From Periconia sp. R9002 (lineage: Eukaryota; Ascomycota; Dothideomycetes; Pleosporales; Periconiaceae): 48,307 nucleotides of DNA. Both the position numbers and the translations under genes were made by a program. The notes beneath the pieces were generated by a model that made no database searches, was not told the origin of the DNA, and saw nothing but the letters and a program-made list of their open reading frames with translations. How positions within the stretch are numbered: the first letter of the stretch is position 1; each line of letters begins with the position of its first letter. Below are positions 39,758 to 48,307 of this stretch, piece by piece. The stretch lies in NCBI GenBank assembly GCA_023627715.1, contig JAMAHW010000149.1:1-48307 (forward strand). Reading direction: 5' to 3'.

Positions 39758-41924
39758 TTACTCGTCTGAGCTCAACCCTATAAATCCGGCCCAAAATAGC
39801 CACTGCGTAACCCAAACAAGGAATACGTTCACGGTCACAGCCGTATATATGGTCCCAAGAACCTTCTGGTCGTTGCTGGGGTTTGAAATAGAGAGGGTTC
39901 CGTAGTTTTTCCTGGAATTGTTTTTACAAACTAAAGGCGACGTTTCCTGTTGTGCACTACGGTTGGCTGGACAATATGGCTCCCATTCGTCTCCTAACTC
40001 TTCGTATAGCTCGTTTATCTTCCTTATTAGATGGTCGGGATCACTTGGTATCCGTCGCTTGTTCATCCTACGCAAGGTTTGCACAGACCAAAATAATGAC
40101 ATGATCATGACAGCAAGCCATGCCAAAGCACTGACATACATTGTCTTTGCTGATTGTCCTCGTTCTGCACCTTCAAGACTTTTTAGGTAAAAGTTGTGTG
40201 TGCGACCGTAGTCGATGGTGATCATCATGTAATATGAGGACAACCCTTGGAGAATGATCTCAGAAATTAAAATGAACCTGATAGTATCAAAGTTGACTTC
40301 GTTCAAAGGTTTTAGGCCAATCAATACAAAAATCATCCACGTAATTCGAGGGATAGAGCACCAGAGCAGTACCAAATCAACGATTGGGGTGCCTTCGTAA
40401 CCAGGGGTCTGCTGAATGAGGACAGCATTGATCGCGTTTGCAAGGAGTTGAGAGCCGGCAATGACCATCCCTTTGAGTATCCACGACACCGCATAGTTGT
40501 GACGAAGTCCCAAACTAGGGAGACATAATGCGGCAAGAAGCATAGCTGCATGTACTAAGGCGAAGCTTCCCAGCTTTTTTGCGTTAGATGTGCATTCTTC
40601 CGCAGCATTGAAGGAGCCCCGATGAGGAATTGAGTTGCCAAACGGTTTGATAGTCCATTTCCACGGGATCATGTCTACGGCCGTGGGTGCAGCCAAGTGG
40701 CGCCAATCACCGGGGAAACCGTGCCAATTCTGCAAGTCCCCACAAACGGATTGCAGCCAGTTTACATAGTCAATTCGGGTCTCAAAAGATTGACACAAGT
40801 CCCCGCAAGATTCGTAGCTGATGTGACGACAGTAGCAAGCTCGATCAATCGCGCGACCAAGTTCACAGTATCCAGATGAATTGATACCACAAGCTTGAGT
40901 AGAACATTCATCGGCTGCTCGGGTAATCTCCTTTGGAAGATTCTGAATACGAGCAGGCCATGGCCAATCTTCAATAGGGGTATATGCAAACCCTAGGATT
41001 TTGAGTGAATCTTGCCAGTCGCGTGAGAGCGATTTTGATCCACAAGTAGCATTAATCCACAATTGTTCTGCTGTCCAATCTAGATTTTCTGCATCAGAGC
41101 ACGAGTTATTGGGTTGTTCGATTGGAAATGCGGTGCAGAAACATTTCTTGTCGACATAGTCTCCATACCCGATGCTGCCATGAATTAGATCGTAACCGAC
41201 AGCTTCGGAATCTAGTGCAACAATAGAATGCAAGTCTTCTCGATATTCCCAAGGGCGGTCAGCCCGTCCAGTATGATGGGTAGCCTTGCGAAAAGTACAA
41301 GATGCAAATACTTGTTGGAAGAATTCCGATGACACACTAGACGCGGATTCTGTTAGGCACGTTGGTGCATAGTACTTTATGCCAACAGACGCAAATGCTT
41401 GGGGAAATGATGACGGTGGGAGGTACTGGACCTCGTTTGCGTCGCCAGCTTCAACAAGCCATGTTCGGCCCGTAATCTCATAGACCCATCTATACAACTG
41501 AGCTTTAGTAAGAATCGATCTACTGCAGTATGAGAAGTATCCTGCGATCACGTCGGAAGAGAATGCGGTGCTCAGACAACTAAGTTGAGTTAACCATTGA
41601 TGGCGAGTGCATATAACACCGAAATGTCGGGTGCATTGCTTCCTGGTACAGTCGGTCATAGTCGCCAACCACCTTGATCGGTCCTGCTGAGCAATGCATT
41701 GTGGCATCGACTGCAAGTCTTCAGGGTTGACCCAGCCGTTACGATTTTCTAGGGGTGCTAGACGTCTTTCGTTTTCGTTCCGATTCCCATTGCTGGTATT
41801 AAATGACCCTAGAAAAACGTGTTAGGGTTATGATATACAGTTTCGTCTGTGAGGGAGTACCTTCGGCCATCACACCATAGAGCCTGGATACCAACAATAC
41901 CAGACATGCAATGATTATCTTCAT
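39758..41924 (-). CDS. Secreted-N-terminus multi-pass membrane protein, fungal orphan family
   Basis: Exon 41861-41924 encodes a signal peptide (MKIIIACLVLLVSRLYGVMA). A 52-bp intron (41809-41860, GTACTC...TCTAG) is removed and exon 39758-41808 continues GSFNTSNGNRNENERRLAPL in frame, for 704 aa. The first 400 residues form a Cys-rich ectodomain with QCIAQQDRSRWLATMTDCTR, KQCTRHFGVICTRHQWL, TQLSCLSTAF and, later, CSTQACGINSSGYCELGRAI with CYC, SCGDLC. About six hydrophobic segments follow (FALVHAAMLLAALCLPSLGL, GSQLLANAINAVLI, IVDLVLLWCSIPRI, FILISEIILQGLSSYYMM, YVSALAWLAVMIMSLFW and IYTAVTVNVFLVWVTQWLFW). I recognise the style as a lineage-restricted ascomycete membrane protein but not a named family. 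It is not a clear CFEM or Pth11 receptor. The gene is intact. Confidence 0.85.
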
Positions 41925-42138
41925 TTCGCCGATGGCGCCGGGGCGCAAGTGGTATATCTCGGGTTACAAGAGAAGTAAATAGGCAAAAAAGACGTGGAAA
42001 GAAGTTTCTATGCAGATATTGCAGCCGCTCAGTGTGCGGGGTATAAACAGACCGTACGTCACTTGTGCTGCCGTGCCAAGACCAATTACTATTAATTACA
42101 TAATGTGGTGAACGTCACCACTTCTCACAAATCTTTTT
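41925..42138. other. Upstream region of the membrane protein gene
   Basis: No gene seen; likely promoter. Confidence 0.4.
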
Positions 42139-42396
42139 TTGTTGTGGTGGGCGCTGCACCAGCAGCCAGCTGTACCCGCAGACCTCGTAAAGACCATCAT
42201 CCATGGCACGGTGACATTTATCCTGAAAGTGCAACACACCCCCGACCTCAACGCGATAAGCAACGCTCTAAGAATGCTCCAAACAGAAGTTAAAGTGACG
42301 GCAAACGAGAACACACAGGCACTCAGCGAAATCAAAAATGAACTTAAAAGCAGCACCGAAGCCGTCCGACAGTCACCTACAGTGGTGATCACATGA
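42139..42396 (+). mobile_element. Possible LINE (Tad1-like) ORF1 fragment
   Basis: The frame gives PADLVKTIIHGTVTFILKVQ, HTPDLNAISNALRMLQTEVK, VTANENTQALSEIKNELKSS and TEAVRQS. The pattern of a short helical region followed by a coiled-coil-like segment resembles the start of ORF1 (Gag-like) of fungal Tad1-clade LINE elements. No zinc knuckle, endonuclease or reverse transcriptase follows. It is a fragment; the assignment is from style only. Confidence 0.35.
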
Positions 42397-42975
42397 TACG
42401 GGGTGGACGCTAGGCTTCAAAAGCTCAGTTCGATGCAGGTCAGTGAGTCTTGGAGTTAGGTGCTGAAGCGTGTAGCCTGCTCGTGTAACGCCGCAGTCGC
42501 AGTGGGCTCCTGCGCTTGGGTATTGGCTCTTCAATTAGCGCTCAGGGCAAGTGCTTGCAGCTAAAATTTAGCGTTAATTCCAGACCAACCAGACCAGACC
42601 ATTCCCGATCACTGTGCTGTCTCTTTACATGCATGTTATGGGAACTTCTGCCAACACGCGGGTGAGCGGACTATCCCAGGCCTAGACATGATGGTAGACT
42701 GTATCTCAATGTCGCATAATAGTTCATTGGCGAGTGAAGATTCCAACAAGGGAAATGAAGTTTTGCAGAATCTTTGTTCACAATGATGACGATCCATGTT
42801 CCTCCAACGAGCCTCATTCCTATTCAGATTAGTCCTGGTAGCTTGACCGCACTAATTTGGACTAGCCATCACGCCTTAGTATTCTACTATATCCATCCAG
42901 AGAAGAAATCGTCTTAATTATCTTTCCATTTTTTCGACCCAGATATGGGACCGAAAAGAGTGATTTCAAGGTTCA
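42397..42975. other. Intergenic, 3' side of the ISG12-like gene
   Basis: No gene recognised. Confidence 0.4.
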
Positions 42976-43406
42976 TCAGCGCCTGGCAATGGCATAAGTT
43001 CCCTCAGCCACTATTATTGCATTTCGTGCGGCCTCTGCAATCACGGCAGCTCCATACCCGCGAGTCTGTATCATACGGTGTTAGTGTGATTTTCATCTAT
43101 TCTCATAGCTTCCTACCGTGGCCGACTGCAAAGCTGCAAACACGCTCCCAGCAGTTACTGCTCCGATCCTAGATTGTATTCCAGCGGCAATGGAGCCTGA
43201 TGTAAATATCTTAGCAAGATATTATAAACCAGAATGCACAAGGAGCTCACTCGTAAGCCACTCCTTACACTGGTGAAACCGAGGGCACCCAGCAAGGGCG
43301 CAAGTACAATTCCAAAAGCAAGGAAGAAAAGAGAATTGAAGAGATGGAACATAGAGCGTATTGGATGTGCAGCAATACACGGGCCAACAGGTGGGAAAAT
43401 ATTCAT
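42976..43406 (-). CDS. ISG12/IFI6-like small membrane protein
   Basis: Three exons on the minus strand, 43271-43406, 43117-43196 and 42976-43065, with introns of 74 and 51 bp (GTGTAA...CATCAG and GTAGGA...ATACAG). All phases agree and give 101 aa. The sequence is FPPVGPCIAAHPIRS, then FFLAFGIVLAPLLGALGFTS, SIAAGIQSRIGAVTAG, SVFAALQSA, TRGYGAAVIAEAARN. The block GS.A..IQS.IG.V.AGS.FA.LQS..GYGA is the hallmark of the ISG12 family (PF06140; interferon-alpha-inducible IFI6/IFI27-like), which also occurs in fungi as short glycine-rich hydrophobic proteins. The location is probably a membrane; function in fungi is unknown. An alternative donor (GTAAGG) and acceptor pair around the first intron would change a few residues. 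Confidence 0.8.
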
Positions 43407-46400
43407 TGTAAAATTGAGAACATATTTTGGACATGGGCAGCACAAGTTTGGATGAAAAAGACTTTTTGTCCCATCTTTGACTTGAGTTTCGGATACTATG
43501 TGAATGTGGCCTGAGAGGGGGAAGTTTGAAGCCTCTTATATTCCTTTATTTGATTTTTCTCACTGAAAGATCCAAATTATGCGCTGCGTCAACTCCTACT
43601 AAAGGTTGATTACATATCCCCAACTTGTTATGGTTCTCTATTGTCCGTGCCACTACCTCCAACGATCCCGCATAATTAATTTGATACAGACGCGAATAAC
43701 GCGCTATCACCGACTCTTTTCCCTTATGGTTCGCTTGGCGTATCGACATCGGGCTAGAGGAATATTTACTCCATGGAATGGAGTCGGCCTATGGAGGCTT
43801 CGTCCGGTCGTCTGATTGGTGAAAAAATTGTTTGGGTTTATACGATCCTGTGTTCATTAGTGGAGTGGTACATATTTCGGGAATAGATTGGAGAGCCGGC
43901 GGCACAAGTAAGCTAAACCCACTATGATGGGTTGCTCAGGAGACTAAAATCTCGATGCTTAGACTTTGATGACCATATGTCGCGGTGTGCACAGACCATC
44001 CCGATCTCTGGGACGGGAAGTTTCCGATTCGACCTTAAACTGGAAAAAGAATTGATCGAACCTCTCAGGTAGATGGGGTTGAAATAGCGTTATCTACCAA
44101 CATTCCTATTTAATGATACGATGCTATTTGAAAACAGAGTCGCCGTAAGAATAGTTTGACAGACGAAAAGTCGCTGTTCGTACCTACAACAGATAACCGA
44201 TGCCCATCTAGTTAGTGAATAACCCCAACTCTAGGTGGACCAATGACAAGATAATATTAGTTCTCAGTTGCACTAATAGAATAGAATAATAACCCTAACT
44301 AGCACCAGAGCCTCATTCAAGAGATAAGGGTTCTGAACCGGAACGCAGGTCACATTGCACTTACCATCGCGTCTGCATTTAAGATCCGGGCTAGTGCAAT
44401 CCAGTCTCTAGCGTCATTGCTCGACTAACAATGCCCCTTTTTGTATCGAACTCAGCATCTATTTGAACCGCAATACCCTTTCCCATTTAGCGCACTATAA
44501 AGAAAATCAGTGATATGCAGTAGTGAACCAGAACAAGAGTGGCTTACGAAACTTCCGGTGAATCGCGTCGAACATGAAGTTGATTCCGGGGGAGATTTCC
44601 CATGAACAGGCTCCTATAAGGTATCCAGTAGACAATTTCTCAGTCAAGGTATTCTTCTTTTTAGCCATGTCTATGGCTGGTACAGGAGATTATCACTATT
44701 TTTAGAATGAATTGGCTAAAGAATTTCCATATGTGGCTCGTCCCGGCATACTATTTGCTAAATGAGTTTCCGCACAAAACGGCACAGACGTTACAAGAGC
44801 CTATCAAATCCTAACTTCTTTGGATACTCCTCCCCAAAGGATACAGCTCAAAAAGATTACGGCAAGCCCTAGCGCGAAGTTCGAACCAATAATTTGCAAA
44901 GAATGTTGAAATGCGGTTTACGGTAGCGCTATGGAAACTCGTCACCCAAAATTTTCAAGTTATCAACCATCTGACCATATTCCGAAGAGCATGATGCAAA
45001 ATACCGCTTTATATAACTTAATAAAAAACCCCCCAAGACGTGAGATAGTACTTAAGTAAAGTATAGCCAGTCGGGATAAACAGAATTCGCCAGTAATGGT
45101 TACCGGATTAAGGTAAGAGTCGGTTATGTGTGACTCTTTCTTAGACTCAACCTCTGTATTATGGTTTCTTTAGCTTGCACACCAGCTGTTCTCTAACTGG
45201 CACTCCAATTTGGTGAGAGTATTATCACCTACGATATGCAGCTTGCCTTCTAGTTGCATGAGTTGTTCCGTTGCAGCATCCAAGTATGATTGGTCGAAAC
45301 CTATCTATGAAACACAGGACCTATGCAGTGACATCTCACTACGCGAGTCTCAGAGTAGACATATTCAATTATAAATCAATTGTGTTAGTGAACTTTGACC
45401 TTTGTCAAATCGATACAGCTATATCTTCTTGCTCTCAAGTCCATACTTCTATTAGCTTCAATCACCTAGAATGTTTGGATAAAACATATAGACGATGGCG
45501 TGCCGGAAGATAAACACGGTTAGCTAGACAATTTCCAGACTAGTTGGTATAAAATGTTGTTGAGTATTTGAATACTAAGTGTGTGGTATATTTGTTGCAT
45601 GCTTCGCCTAATGTCTATTAGGTTGCAGAAAGGTGAGACCAGGAACAATCTCCAAAGTAGAAGTATAGTAATATGTATGGGAAGAGAGGGGGAAGATTAC
45701 TATACAAGGCTTCTAAAATCAAGTATCAAGCATGAGACAGTGTTGCCAGGCTGCCATTCAAGCAAATAGCGGCCATACAAAGTGGTAGAGAATAAATCTG
45801 CTATCTCAACTAAGTTGGTATGAGGCTGATGCCTTGCCCCTCCTAAGCAATAAAAGCCCAGCAGGAGGGATGTGGCTCTAGAAGCGTTGGCCAACTCAGG
45901 GCCCTAGTCTCTCTGCAGACCTCGATGGCACGGCTTATGTGAGCATCTCCGCGTCCCTTCTTGATCGACTTAATCCGTCGCCATGAGAGCGTTTGGTCAT
46001 CGGAGGTGCTCCACGCTGTACATACTGATCTAACTGTCATGGACAAAACTCTCAAAGCATGGCTCATCTGATGGATAGCTGATGCATACGCGTTGTCGTA
46101 CCCCAACTACTTCCATGTGCCAAGCCAATACTTTATCGCCCGCTTCTCTACTGGAAGTGTTTGCTCTCAATCCAGTTATGTAGGACAAAGACTTCTTGGA
46201 CATATGTTGGAGAATTGCATAAATCAAGCAGTGTTACTGAGTTACTCACGTGACCTTCGTCATATGCTCATGCTGTGATGTGCTCCTGCCCATTGGGGCA
46301 CCACCGCAGGATTACTAATCCAGCTAACTCTTGTACGTGCCCCAGACAATGTCTAGCCTGCGACACCATCCTACACGTGGTTACCGCTGCTGAGGCTGCT

Positions 46401-48307
46401 GATACATGTACAGACTGTCAGTAGATATTATCACCTAGGTTAGCAATATTGTTCATAATGATGCTGAATGCAGGTAGATGCCGCCTTTCCCGTCTCCCGA
46501 AGTGGTTGATGTCGCTGCTGATGGCCGCTGAGATGGTACGAGAAGCATTCGAATACCAATGCTGAGTGCGTGCAAGCACACCCCCATGCTTCACGCTAGC
46601 GGCGGAGCTTACAGTAATGCTTCTTGGTGGCGAGTTGCCACGTGAAGACTGATGACTTGGCGGTGGCTGCCTATCCGTGGGATGATGCATCAACGGTGAT
46701 TATCCCATGCGCACGGATTGGAGATAGAAAAGTATGATTGCAGCTACGTTCAAGATGCTTACCAGCTGTTGCTTTTGCGCTAATAAGCATACTAAAGGTC
46801 CGCGGAGAAGAAGGAGCCCATAACAACGGTTCGATGACGTAGCATTCTTGACCGGGTCATGAGTACCGCTTCGAGCGACGAGTCGCAGTCTTGGCTAAAC
46901 GGCAACTTACAGTACATGAATATCGGAGTTCCAAGTCGAGCGTCCAGCCAAACTCCCAGTCTGCGCTTTGCCTACACGGACTCCGCTTGCGCTATACCTT
47001 AGATAGAAACGAGGGGTACTGCGGTGGGCCCACGGCCATGAGATACCAAGCGTAGGAACAATTGTGCGGTTCGTGCTGGTATGCTCAGTTGGCGTGATCT
47101 GTGCCCTGGATGAGGCTCATGATGGACGCCGAGAGTAAGAAAGAAAGCTGAAGAAGGATTTCGGCGGCGGCTCCACATGGCTTCGCTCCGAGCCGAAGGG
47201 CTGATTTTCATCCAGTAAGCGCGGATCAGCACATGTACACCATAGACGGCTTTCCGTAGATGCTATAATAACCGCATACCGAAGTAAGATCTTGGCAATC
47301 AAGGTCTTGGATGGTGGTTCAGCGATGAGTGACGTCGAAAATCGGGCAGTCGGTGGCGCTAATCCTAAACTGGTGAATGGATCATCTCGGAACTTCTTTA
47401 TTGCGTATTACCAAGCCACTTACCCGCCAGAAATGAAGGACAGCGAGAACAATACAATGTGGGGCTGGGATCCCATCGAAAGGATCTTAGTTACACCTCA
47501 GCCTACTGTCATGTTCCTCACCCTACCTTTATGATCTTGTTTTATATCCTGTGGTTTGCGCTTCTACAGGCCGTGTTGTGCTTCACATGTGGAGGTTCAG
47601 TTAAAACGGTCTTGGCCTTTGGTATAAATATCTCCGTTTCATAACAGAAGCCCGAGGCCCATGGTCTGTTTTGCGCGTTGAGCAAGGCACTGTCGTAGGC
47701 ATCCCGCCGAGGAACAGATGCACAGGCAATTATAGACCTTGATGCAAGCGGAACAGTATAATCAAAAGGACAGTTGTCTGCTTGATGGCGCAAAATCTGA
47801 CAGAACGGAAGCCAACTGTGAGGATGATCAAAGGGCTCTATCGAAAATGGTAAGCAGACGATGCTTGCAATCATGATCTTGCTTAATGGGATAGGTGGGA
47901 CATGATATTTGGCTAATGCGCATAATACAAAATCTGTGCAGCATCATCTACCTTATCGATAGCACAGACCCCAGGTTATCGGAAATTGAAAAGAGTCCTC
48001 AAACTCCACCAAATGAACAGAACCGTCCACGCTGAATCTTGAGTTTGAGACCGACTTGACCGACTACCAACGGCCGGCCCAGCTAATTAGTTTGAAATAT
48101 CAAGCGTCTACCCATTAATTAGTCTTCAGCTCCTTTCCCACTACTGATCCAATGCACCCCGCTCGCCTAAGCCTTCTACAGCAAACAAGCTAAGTTGCCT
48201 CTTCGATCTCTATATGTCACTACTGAGGCATCCAAGAGCTCCACTCGTACCAGGTCCCTACCATCTTTAGATACCTGTGGCATGTACACCTGACTCTCCA
48301 CTGCCTC
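43407..48307. other. Long stretch without an assignable gene
   Basis: I searched both strands. A TATA-like TTATATAAAG (minus, about 45009-45018) lies upstream of a 53-codon minus frame at 44507-44668 (TEKLSTGYLIGACSWEISPG), which contains a GTAAGC donor and could be an exon of a small gene. Around 44340-44440 all three minus frames look protein-like, so no choice is possible. Frames at 45271-45513, 46418-46693 and 47292-47534 have no motif. A Cys-rich plus-strand patch lies at 46285-46420. Nothing here is strong enough to name. Confidence 0.35.

Noticed and set aside
44340..44440. Exons of a minus-strand gene (several protein-like strings in different frames)
   Set aside because: All three frames look plausible and no splice model links them consistently.
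1..48307. CRISPR arrays, bacterial operons, riboswitches, rRNA
   Set aside because: Nothing of this kind was seen; introns and gene families are those of a filamentous fungus.

Overview
The window looks like an accessory, repeat-rich and probably subtelomere-derived piece of a filamentous ascomycete genome (Pezizomycotina; a dothideomycete is my best guess). The reasons are short introns of 50-75 bases with GT-AG ends and a CTAAC-type branch site, typical fungal families (Zn2Cys6 regulator, HET, NB-ARC/TPR, phosphorylase-like NLR domain, Fot1/pogo and mariner transposases, OrsD zinc fingers), and a TTAGGG-type telomere repeat tract inside the sequence. Intact genes are few; many coding remnants carry single stops, frameshifts or truncations.

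Layout. 1-2.7 kb: a stop-containing unknown coding remnant running off the left edge, then the first copy of a 1.6 kb dispersed repeat. 2.8-3.5 kb: a DUF84-type nucleoside triphosphatase gene. 4.4-4.7 kb: an ABC-transporter fragment. 6.8-7.7 kb: a nucleoside-phosphorylase-like gene broken by one missing base, followed by a Fot1/pogo transposase remnant (7.8-8.6 kb) and a decayed linear copy of an OrsD/tyrosine-recombinase-like gene (8.8-10.1 kb). 10.6-11.6 kb: an aminoglycoside-phosphotransferase-family (APH) gene. 12.3-17.8 kb: a RanBP2-finger micro-ORF, a BTB remnant, repeats, a mariner tail and AT-rich DNA. 18.4-19.8 kb: a Zn2Cys6 regulator. 20.3-23.1 kb: the most interesting object (below). 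23.1-23.8 kb: a 5'-truncated F-box-like gene. 24.6-26.8 kb: an intact TPR/SET protein. 27.4-28.8 kb: an inverted duplicate of the F-box fragment joined to the third copy of the big repeat. 29.6-31.2 kb: a second APH-like gene. 31.7-38.2 kb: HET and NB-ARC/TPR pseudogenes either side of an inverted-repeat and minisatellite region. 39.8-41.9 kb: a secreted/membrane orphan gene. 42.1 kb: a LINE-like fragment. 43.0-43.4 kb: an ISG12/IFI6-like small membrane protein with two introns. 43.4-48.3 kb: nothing I can assign.

Main discovery. At 20,349-23,052 a 2,692-bp body lies between two copies of GTTAGG. It carries the C-terminal 701 codons of a protein with a tyrosine-recombinase-like R...K...RH...H/W...Y pattern, then 124 bp, then the N-terminal 153 codons with an OrsD-type zinc finger. 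Joining the two ends of the body, as in a circle, restores one uninterrupted 855-codon reading frame; 2,692 minus 124 is exactly 3 x 856. A colinear (unpermuted) relative at 8.8-10.1 kb shows that these two parts belong to one protein in that order. Removing the body and one GTTAGG leaves a continuous telomere-repeat tract. The simplest reading is a circular mobile element, mostly one gene, that inserted into telomere repeats with its own gene as the opening point.

A second theme is decay of fungal self/non-self recognition genes: a phosphorylase-like domain, a HET domain and an NB-ARC/TPR tail, each broken in a different way.
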